Assembly (NCBI GenBank): GCA_033763695.1
Contig: JANRKB010000043.1
Location: 124,001 to 188,000, forward strand
DNA length: 64,000 nucleotides
Direction: 5' to 3'
Origin: JANRKB01 sp033763695
GTDB taxonomy: Bacteria; Planctomycetota; Phycisphaerae; Phycisphaerales; UBA1924
The notes beneath the pieces are model-generated. The model saw nothing but the letters and a program-made list of their open reading frames with translations. It made no database searches and was not told the origin of the DNA. Position 1 is the first letter of the stretch, and each line of letters opens with the position of its first letter. A program made the position numbers and the translations under genes. Shown piece by piece: positions 30,001 to 36,159 of this stretch.

Positions 30001-30172
30001 CATTCTCTGTTCCGCCGACTTCAACTGCGACGGCTTCCTTGATTTCACAGACTTCGACGACTTCGTCAGTGCGTTCGAGGCCGGTGAGGCGCGCAGCGAC
30101 TTCAACAACGACGGCTTCCTCGACTTCACCGACTTCGATGACTTCGTCGTCAGCTTCGAGGGCGGCTGCTAA
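27089..30172 (+). CDS. Large secreted LamG-domain protein with an uncharacterised central domain and GC-type dockerin-like tail
   Basis: A 1027-residue exported protein. A signal peptide (ends AQAQSLN) is followed by two concanavalin-like LamG/laminin-G-3 domains (about 35-230 and 250-440; WIRPTWSG..., WHHVAYTW in both). Next come a short Ig/BIG2-like segment and an unrecognised domain of about 350 residues rich in Trp, His and Tyr (WLWGYHHGNIAP, HDHGHQFE, GWTHMPP). An Ig-like module and two tail units (DFNCDGFLDFTDFD, DFNNDGFLDFTDFD) end in GGC. The clustered His/Asp/Glu could form a metal site, but no family is recognised. It is preceded by the structured leader. Confidence 0.8.
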   Translation: MQIRLSSPHGHPFCVALQLALCASLAQAQSLNLPFENSLQGASGQLPLTSAGATYDRGYAERGLVCADALDLTYAAYDTINATEGTIEFWIRPTWSGNDGQNHVFLRWGQSGGGMLFAKDSANNLRGIFNQYGGGGHPEVGIGYNIGSWASNRWHHVAYTWSTSNNAVRMYIDGVQRGSSSIGFILPAISDSMFRVGGDWGGSSANGTLDELRIYPAARTAAEIGADIAADTARHPLLTLDFEHSAADIDGEPPTTNFNLGYTTGVIGDAAAFVSSTDLRYPALNNIRADQGTLEFWVRPNWTGSDTANHAFLGWGGSGGMLFARDGASNLRGIFNRFGPSSIPEMGVASSASEWPSGAWHHLAYTWDSTRLALFVDGSLVNEATPAAPLPAISASVINLGREVFGAPLLGALDQLVIYPFVRTDTQVLQDFLADIRIHSISIADPLPDAYPTWQIWPRVQGHTVIGDLVISPAAVTWESSDSNIILVDGTNVLRVRNPGTVTLTAHFGSHTSARDFTVSAPARAVDEPGVPTITATPAYGFAREIPVLSLRFIPTLDGVNVDESRAGAGGTVTDTIAWIDRIEAETKFMLEEGSRFRGYAEPSRRPGVGYRVVRVVNIFEPLPPDESLDHPTGSPGVSFPDYRALLERFNLENMVYNQGVREVWLWGYHHGNIAPVESNMASPVTGDISNSNRYPDDLPLYNHTYTLYNYNWTRSSAESVHDHGHQFEALFSHAAHVQDGNDDLFWKHFVGQNNDGMFITGRCGWTHMPPNTTDHYDYTNTAVVASDIFDWTPAGGPTRDVSADTWGSLVYDWPLGDPDGLTEHNWYIFWMQAFPGLNNSIPYDLFTGRMTDWWSLVADWDRVMTVAGQSLGLHTALTEPVMVQEPQSQTLCRGGTITLAALAEGGPDLVYRWRANGEWIGDGPTGWGSEISGAFTSTLTLTNAQPQDAAAFDCIAVAITGSVGTAPAFLILCSADFNCDGFLDFTDFDDFVSAFEAGEARSDFNNDGFLDFTDFDDFVVSFEGGC

Positions 30173-30340
30173 GCCGAACGAGTCATGCACGGCGATGCCG
30201 TGCGGATCAACCGCGTGGGGCAGCGGCGCAGCCGCGCCCCACGATCACTCACGCCTTCCGCGCCGAATCGTGACGCGTGGACTGTGTCTTTCACAGCAAG
30301 CGTGCTGTGATCGTCGCCGCGTCCCCGCAGGCCGCATCCC

Positions 30341-30565
30341 GTTCGTACAAACAGGTTGTAGACGGTTTTGCGATCTACACTTGTGTGTTCAAGTTCTCGG
30401 CGCGGCGACTTTGCATGCCGTGCCCGTGTGCGAGAGTCCCGGATCAGACGCCCCGTTTCGCGTCGACGCCGGTGTGGGGTCGCACCTTTCGAGTTGATAT
30501 CCCGCGCACACGAGTGCGACAGACACCTTGAAGCCACCGCCGCGCCACTTCCGCGGAGGTGGTTC
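30341..30565 (+). promoter_or_regulatory. Candidate structured 5' leader, copy B (upstream of the ferredoxin operon)
   Basis: 225 bases matching copy A at both ends: stem TGTAGA/TCTACA at 30357-30379; CTCGGCGCGGCG block; stem CGCAC/GTGCG with an ACGA loop at 30505-30518; and a strong hairpin at 30534-30562 (CCACC-G-CCGCG pairing CGCGG-A-GGTGG, 7-base loop) that encloses GGAGG six bases before the GTG start. Translation would be blocked when it is folded. The 168 bases before it (30173-30340) hold nothing I recognise. Confidence 0.55.
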
Positions 30566-31507
30566 GTGCAACCAGCGTCGAACGCCCCCATCGCTCGTAC
30601 CGCGACTTCGCTCGCTCGACGCGATTTCCTCAAGGCGACCGCCGTCCTCACCGCCCTCACCGTCGGTGGCAAGGCGCTCGCAAACGCGGACGCGCCCGCC
30701 TCGCGCGGCTTGCGCCCCGATCGCAAAGGCGTGCTCGTCGATCTGGGCCGCTGCATCGGCTGTCGCCGCTGCGAGTGGGCCTGCGCCGACGCCAACGACA
30801 ACCCGCACGGCTCGCTCGAGAGTTACGACGATCAATCCGCTTTCGCCACGCGCCGCAGCCCCGCCGCCGACTCGCTCTGCGTCGTCAACTCGGGCCCCGC
30901 CACCGACACACCCCGCTCCTTCGTCAAGATCCAGTGCATGCACTGCGAGAAGCCGCCGTGCGTCTCCGCGTGCCTCGTCGGCGCGATGCAGAAAGACCCG
31001 CGCGGCCCCGTCACCTACGACGCCTCCAAGTGCATCGGTTGTCGCTACTGCATGGTCGCCTGCCCCTTCGATCGCCTCGCCTACGAGTACCAGCGCGGCT
31101 TCACGCCCCGCGTCCGCAAGTGCGAGCTCTGCCAAACCCGCACCGTCGACGGCAAGCTCCCCGCTTGCGTCGAGATCTGCCCTGTCGAAGCCCTGCAATA
31201 CGGCACGCGCGACGATCTCCTCCGCATCGCGCACGATCGCATCCGTGCTCACCCCGAGAAGTACGTCAACCACGTCTACGGCAAGCACGAAGGCGGCGGT
31301 ACATCCTGGCTCTACCTCTCGCCGCGTCCCTTCGAACAGATCGCGGGCCTCGGCCTGCCCTCGCTCCCTGACGCCAGCCCCGCGGAGCGCACCGAACTCA
31401 TCCAGCACACGTTCTTCAAGTGGGCCTCCGGTCCCATCCTGCTCGCGTCGCTGCTCGCCGGGCTCAACCACCTGACGCGCCACCACACCACAGGAGCACA
31501 CGCATGA
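30566..31507 (+). CDS. Tat-exported four-cluster [4Fe-4S] ferredoxin-type electron-transfer subunit (HybA/HmcB-like)
   Basis: A 313-residue iron-sulfur subunit. The twin-arginine motif RRDFLK lies near residue 17. Sixteen Cys are arranged for four [4Fe-4S] clusters: CIGCRRCEWAC, CMHCEKPPCVSAC, CIGCRYCMVAC, and CELC plus ACVEIC. A C-terminal hydrophobic helix (about 20 residues, GPILLASLLAG) anchors it in the membrane, as in HybA and HmcB. It would sit on the periplasmic face and pass electrons to or from the NrfD-type partner. The start is GTG 30566, with GGAGG 6 bases upstream inside the leader hairpin. Its TGA overlaps the next ATG (ATGA). Confidence 0.9.
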   Translation: MQPASNAPIARTATSLARRDFLKATAVLTALTVGGKALANADAPASRGLRPDRKGVLVDLGRCIGCRRCEWACADANDNPHGSLESYDDQSAFATRRSPAADSLCVVNSGPATDTPRSFVKIQCMHCEKPPCVSACLVGAMQKDPRGPVTYDASKCIGCRYCMVACPFDRLAYEYQRGFTPRVRKCELCQTRTVDGKLPACVEICPVEALQYGTRDDLLRIAHDRIRAHPEKYVNHVYGKHEGGGTSWLYLSPRPFEQIAGLGLPSLPDASPAERTELIQHTFFKWASGPILLASLLAGLNHLTRHHTTGAHA

Positions 31508-32778
31508 GCGCGCTCCTCTCATCAACACTCATCACTCCTTCGGATCAGGCCGCGCCCGCCGCGAACACCGTCGCGCACGCCCGCCCGCGCTTCTTCACGC
31601 CCGGCATGTGGGTCGTCACCGCCATCGCCGCTCTGGGCGTGATCGCGTGGCTCTTCCGCATGGCCTTGGGCCTCGGCGCTTCCACCAATCTCACCAACTC
31701 CTATCCGTGGGGAATCTGGATCGCGCTCGACGTCGCCACCGGTGTTGCGCTCGCCGCCGGCGGCTTCACCACCGCATTCCTCGCCCACATCCTGCATCGC
31801 GAGCAGTTTCATCCGCTCGTCCGCCCCGCGATCCTCACCGCGATGCTCGGCTACACCTTCGTCGCGCTGGGCGTCATGACCGACCTGGGCCGCTTCTGGG
31901 CCATGTGGCACGTCATGCTCCCGCCGTACTGGCAGCCCAACTCCGTGCTCTTTGAGGTTGCCATCTGCGTGATGTGCTACCTCACCGTGCTCTACATCGA
32001 GTTTCTTCCCGCGACGTGCGAGCGCTTCATCGGCCGCGTCCACCTGCCCGGCCCGCTCGCCGTCCTCAACGCGCCGATTGATCGCATGCTCCGTCTTGCG
32101 GATCGCACGCTCTCGCGCGTCATGACCGTTTTCATCATCCTCGGCATCATGCTCTCGTGCATGCACCAATCCTCACTCGGCACGCTCATGGTCATCGCGC
32201 AGGGCAAGCTCCACGCCTTCTGGCACACGCCCGCGCTGCCGCTGCTCTTCCTGCTCTCCGCGTTCGCCGTCGGCTATCCGATGGTCATCCTCGAATCGAT
32301 CATCGCCCATCGTTCGCTGCGCCTGCCGATCGATCGCGATCTGCTCGCTCGCCTCGCCCGCTTCATCCCTTTCACCCTCGCCATCTACCTCGCCGGCAAA
32401 CTCATCGACCTCGGCCTGCGCGGCCAGCTTCCCAGCCTCTTCTCTGCCGGCACGCACAGCGTCCTCCTGCTCTGCGAACTCACCCTCGGCGTCATCGTCC
32501 CGATCGTCATCTTCTCGTCGCCGCGCCGCCGCACCAGCGTGCGCTGGCTGCTCACCGGTGCCGCCCTCGTCGTCTGCGGCGTCGCCTTCAACCGCCTCAA
32601 CGTCTTCCTCCTCAACTACGCGCCGCTCGACCCGCGCGCGTCCTATTTCCCCTCGTTCTCCGAGATCATCGTCACCCTCGGCGCCATCGCCCTCACGATC
32701 CTCGCCTATCGCGCCATCGTCTTCCATCTGCCCGTGATCGAGCACTTCAACCCGCTCGTGAAAGAGAGCACGTTGTGA
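31504..32778 (+). CDS. NrfD/HybB-type quinone-interacting membrane subunit
   Basis: A 424-residue polytopic protein with about ten hydrophobic helices, of the NrfD/PsrC/HybB family that exchanges electrons with menaquinol. Typical elements are NSYPWGIWIALDVATGVALAAGGF near residue 60 and GVMTDLGRFWAMWH. Its start overlaps the ferredoxin stop by ATGA, and its TGA overlaps the cytochrome GTG start (GTGA). This implies translational coupling of the three genes. No hydrogenase or molybdopterin subunit is adjacent. Confidence 0.9.
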   Translation: MSALLSSTLITPSDQAAPAANTVAHARPRFFTPGMWVVTAIAALGVIAWLFRMALGLGASTNLTNSYPWGIWIALDVATGVALAAGGFTTAFLAHILHREQFHPLVRPAILTAMLGYTFVALGVMTDLGRFWAMWHVMLPPYWQPNSVLFEVAICVMCYLTVLYIEFLPATCERFIGRVHLPGPLAVLNAPIDRMLRLADRTLSRVMTVFIILGIMLSCMHQSSLGTLMVIAQGKLHAFWHTPALPLLFLLSAFAVGYPMVILESIIAHRSLRLPIDRDLLARLARFIPFTLAIYLAGKLIDLGLRGQLPSLFSAGTHSVLLLCELTLGVIVPIVIFSSPRRRTSVRWLLTGAALVVCGVAFNRLNVFLLNYAPLDPRASYFPSFSEIIVTLGAIALTILAYRAIVFHLPVIEHFNPLVKESTL

Positions 32779-33851
32779 ATGCGTTTCTCATTGTGGCTCT
32801 TCTCTTCTTCGCCGCCACGCCACCAGCCACACCGCCCACCGCGCCCGCCGTACATCCCGCTCACACCGGCGGCCTCAGCGTGACGACCACCACCGCCGAC
32901 CCGGCCGCGCCCAGCGTCATCACGCTCGATGCCGTGCCCGGGTGCTTCGGCTCGGTGCGCTTTGATCACGCGCTGCACGTGCGCATGTCGACGATCACCG
33001 AAGGCTGCGCCAACTGCCACCACGAACTGCCCGCCGCCGTCGCCGCCGCCACCAAGCCCGGCGACGTCGCGCCGCGCGCCTGCCCCGCCTGCCACGACGC
33101 CCAAAGCTCCGCCGTCAACACCGAAAAGCTCGGCCTGCGCGGCGCCTACCACCGCCAATGCCTCTCGTGCCACAAAGACTGGGCCCACGAGAACGGCTGC
33201 GGCTTCTGCCACCCCAGCTCATCCTCCCTCGCGCCCGCCGCCAAAACCAAGTCACATATGACCGCGCCGCGGGCCACGCCGCTCAACACTTACGTCTACA
33301 ACACCGCCTATCCGGTGTTGCCCGTGGTCACCTTCCACCACGACGACCACACCGACAAGTTCGGGCTCAGCTGCGTCGAGTGCCACGCCAACAACACCTG
33401 CGGCAGTTGCCACGGCGAACGCACCCAGCGCCCCATCATCAACCGCCAGCGAACCTGCTACAACTGCCACACCGAAACCCGCTGCGTCACCTGCCACGGC
33501 TTCGGCGAACGCCCCAAGTTCGACCACGGCAAACACAACGGCTGGTACCTGCGTCCTGCCCACGCCTCGCTCGGCTGCCGCGCCTGTCACCCCGAAGGCG
33601 CCATGCCCAGCACGCCCGCCTCCGACACCTGCCGCGCGTGCCACGCCAAACGCTGGAACGACGACCCCTTCAACCACGCCCGCACCGGCGTCGCGCTCGA
33701 CGGCGACCACGCCCTCTTCGAATGCGTCAGTTGCCACGACGGCGGCGACCGCCGCATGCTCGCCAACTGCGCCGCCTGTCACATCGAACGCCCACCCATC
33801 GGCGAACGCCGCGTCGGGCGTCAAGTCGACAGAGCCGCGCCGTCCCCATAA
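32775..33851 (+). CDS. Twelve-heme c-type cytochrome
   Basis: A 358-residue exported protein with twelve CxxCH heme-attachment motifs (CANCH, CPACH, CLSCH, CGFCH, CVECH, CGSCH, CYNCH, CVTCH, two CRACH, CVSCH, CAACH) and many extra His for distal ligands. This is the class III/Hmc style. The N-terminus is a short hydrophobic signal from GTG 32775, followed by a Pro/Thr/Ala-rich linker. It is coupled to the NrfD-type gene by a GTGA overlap. With the ferredoxin and NrfD partner it matches the core composition of Hmc-like transmembrane redox complexes. HmcA has sixteen hemes, so this is a shorter relative or analogue. Confidence 0.9.
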   Translation: MNAFLIVALLFFAATPPATPPTAPAVHPAHTGGLSVTTTTADPAAPSVITLDAVPGCFGSVRFDHALHVRMSTITEGCANCHHELPAAVAAATKPGDVAPRACPACHDAQSSAVNTEKLGLRGAYHRQCLSCHKDWAHENGCGFCHPSSSSLAPAAKTKSHMTAPRATPLNTYVYNTAYPVLPVVTFHHDDHTDKFGLSCVECHANNTCGSCHGERTQRPIINRQRTCYNCHTETRCVTCHGFGERPKFDHGKHNGWYLRPAHASLGCRACHPEGAMPSTPASDTCRACHAKRWNDDPFNHARTGVALDGDHALFECVSCHDGGDRRMLANCAACHIERPPIGERRVGRQVDRAAPSP

Positions 33852-33892
33852 GTCCCAGCCTCAACGCACAACGCGCGGCCTGACTCAGTGAC

Positions 33893-33962
33893 TCCTGACT
33901 TCGTGACTTCTCTTTGCCTTTGCACTCCGTCTCTTCGTCTCTCCGTCTCTTCTTCTTCCTCA
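33893..33962 (-). repeat. Dispersed GA-rich octamer repeat element, copy 3 (inverted)
   Basis: Read on the minus strand: GACGGAGA, GACGAAGA, GACGGAGT, GCAAAGGCAAAGAGAAGTCACG and GAAGTCAGGAGTCAC. It lies between the convergent cytochrome gene and a small secreted-protein gene, and just touches the stop codon of the latter. Confidence 0.75.
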
Positions 33963-34373
33963 ACACCCCAACTCAAACGCCACCACGAACGCGTCGAAAT
34001 CCTCGAACGTCAAGAACCCATCGTCGTTGAAGTCCGACTCGATGAACCCTCCCTCGAACGCGCTCACGAACGCATCGAAGTCTTCAAACGTCAAAAACCC
34101 GTCATCGTTGAAATCGCCGGGGCAGCGCACCGCCACATCCCAGAACCCCCCGATCACGCTGTATCCGCCGCCCGTCATCTTCAGTTGCGTCTGCGGCCCG
34201 GCATCCGCCTGACCAAACGCCCCCGCCACCGTGTACGCCCCGCCGCTGCTCGGCGTCGTCGCGCCGCCGTTGTCACCCGTCGCCCATTGCACGCCGTACG
34301 GCTGCGCCGCCGCTCGCCCCGCGCTCAGCGCGCACATCAGCATCACCGCCGCCACGACGAAGATGCGTCTCAT
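33960..34373 (-). CDS. Small secreted protein with GC-type dockerin-like tail
   Basis: A 137-residue protein: signal peptide (1-24, AAA-QPYG), about 55 residues containing Gly/Thr-rich segments (GGAYTVAGAFGQADAG, GGGYSVIGGFWD), and a tail with two identical units DFNDDGFLTFEDFD, ending FELGC. The tail takes up almost half the protein. The start codon overlaps the stop codon of the upstream gene (ATGA), so the two are translationally coupled. The function of the short N-terminal domain is unknown. Confidence 0.8.
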   Translation of the reverse strand: MRRIFVVAAVMLMCALSAGRAAAQPYGVQWATGDNGGATTPSSGGAYTVAGAFGQADAGPQTQLKMTGGGYSVIGGFWDVAVRCPGDFNDDGFLTFEDFDAFVSAFEGGFIESDFNDDGFLTFEDFDAFVVAFELGC

Positions 34374-35680
34374 CGCGCACCTTCCTTCTGGGTGGCGATC
34401 ACCTTGGCGATCGCCTCTTCGAGCGCCTTGATGCGTGCCTCATTCGCCGCGTTCTGCGCATTCATCTGCATCTTGAGCGCATCGATCTCCGCATCCTTCG
34501 CCTCAAGCCTCGTGTTCAGCCCCTGGATCGCCGCCAGCGCGACGCCGTCCGCGTCGACCGTGCCGATCACCTTGTCGCTGTCGCCCAGGTCGAATGCCTG
34601 CTTGAAGTCCTGCGCCATCGGTCCGATGTGCTTGGCCTCCGCGTCGGCCTTGTAGTTCCACATCGACACCGGCATGGACACCACCCGCGCCAGCACATCG
34701 CTCAGGTCCACCGGCGTGATGTTCTCTTTCAGATTGCGATCAGACGCATTCGTCCACACGCCGCCCGCCGTCAACTTCGCACCGCTGCTGTGCTCGATCG
34801 GAAACGCCGGATGAAGGACTTCGACACCCAGATTCCCGCCGCAATACACACGCCCAAGGAAGTATCCCGCCCAGCCGTTGTTGCTGCCGTCGATCGTCGC
34901 GTTCCCGACGATGGCGGCCCCCCTGCCGCGGTGCTGCCATACACGCCGTATCCCGTCCCGTCATGCGATCCCCACACGCCGATTCCGAAGTTGTTCGTCG
35001 ACTTGCTCTCGCCGCGGACGGCCGTCGAACTGGGGCCGCCGCTTGTCGACGTCATCACGCTGTGAACGCCGTACGCCAGCGTCGTCGTGCTCGGGTTCGT
35101 GATGTGCGCCGCCGCCGTTGGCGTTCGCACGGATCGCCGGTCGCCCACCGTTGCTGTCCACCTGCAGCGCGTGGTGATCCAGCGAGCCGGGCGCGTCTTG
35201 CTTCAGATGCATCACGCGCCCAGCACCATTGCCGGTCAGATCAAACATGCTCGCCCCGCTCGGGTTCGTCTTCATCACCAGCGGCAAGCGCAGCGAACTC
35301 GCCACCGGCGCGCTCAACATCCGCTGCCTTGGCAGCAACGGCGTAAACGCCCCCACGCTCGCGCCCGGCCTCACCTCCACCTGCACCCACAACTGCTTGC
35401 TTCCCGAGAACGCGTCCGCCCCGAAGTCCGGCGACGCCGTGAACAGCCCGCCCGTCACCTGCACGTCGTCCTCGAACGCCGTGAGCCCCACCTGCGCCCC
35501 CGCCGACGGGTCATCGAACAGGCGGAACTGCAAGTCATACACGCCCGTCGGCGTCAGCCCGCCATCAGTCAATCGCCCGTGATAGCTCACCTCGGTCGTC
35601 AACAACCCTTGGCCCGCGGCCAGACCACACACCGACATCAACAACGCCGGCGCCACGCCCGCAGACAAGGAACGAGTCAT
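34370..35680 (-). pseudogene. Secreted tail-fibre-like protein with S74 chaperone-like domain, interrupted by two compensating frameshifts
   Basis: It starts at ATG 35680 (GGGAG upstream) with a signal peptide (GLAAGQG), then a domain with SYHGRLTDGG and GVYDLQFRLFDD. Near 35101-35119, at a GGC-triplet run, the reading frame must shift. The next segment (STTTLAYGVHSV, FGIGVWGSHDGTGYGVYGS) is typical of these proteins but lies in another frame. At a run of six C on the plus strand (34919-34924) the original frame resumes, with SDRNLKENITPVD, a peptidase S74/endosialidase-chaperone-like domain, and a C-terminal coiled coil. About 200 bases are therefore out of frame. It could be a decayed gene, phase variation at the runs, or assembly error. 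Confidence 0.75.
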
Positions 35681-36159
35681 GATGATCTCCCATCGACTCC
35701 AAAACGAACCAACACCATGCAAGCAAGTCCCGACCAGACTACCCCGTGCGCCCCTGCGCACCAAGAAAAAGCCGTCGTACCCAAAGCCCCCGCTCGACCG
35801 CTCAAGCTCCCCCGCGCATCCCAGAGTGACGCCCAGACGAAATGCGCCCGCCCCAAAGCCCAATGCCAAGTGCCAAGTGCCAAGTGCCAAGTGCCAAGTG
35901 CCAAGTGCCAAGTGCCAAGTGCCAAGTGCCCAATGCCAAGTGCCCAATGCCTGATGCCTGATGCCTTACATCCACATTTGCGCGCAATTGTGTTGACATG
36001 CGCCCAAATCCCTCGCTCCCCTCTTGTGCCGCAGCCGCGGTTCGGTAGAGTCACCCCAGCCACCCGCGTCACGCTCACCGGGAACCTGACGCCCATCCGC
36101 TCCGAACATTTCGCACCCTGCACGTTCCCCGCACGCACGCCCTCTCGAGGAATCTCGCC
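35681..36159. other. Intergenic region between divergent genes, holding a heptamer array
   Basis: Apart from the heptanucleotide array (35861-35965) I see no gene. The 190 bases before the aminopeptidase gene include a less GC-rich patch with TTGACA-like TGTTGACATG at about 35990, which may be its promoter. Frames running through the array give only repetitive peptide and are not credible genes. Confidence 0.45.
35861..35965 (+). repeat. Heptanucleotide tandem array (15 units)
   Basis: Fifteen consecutive 7-base units: CAATGCC, nine AAGTGCC, CAATGCC, AAGTGCC, CAATGCC, and two TGATGCC. The edge positions could be off by one. The central units are identical, which suggests recent slippage expansion. 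The first unit matches the first unit of the array at 9226-9267. Confidence 0.9.

Noticed and set aside
35681..35947. N-terminal extension of the tail-fibre-like gene through the heptamer array
   Set aside because: It would encode only repeated TWHLALG peptide; a signal peptide and GGGAG place the start at 35680.
35861..35965. CRISPR array
   Set aside because: The units are 7 bases without spacers, and no cas genes are present.
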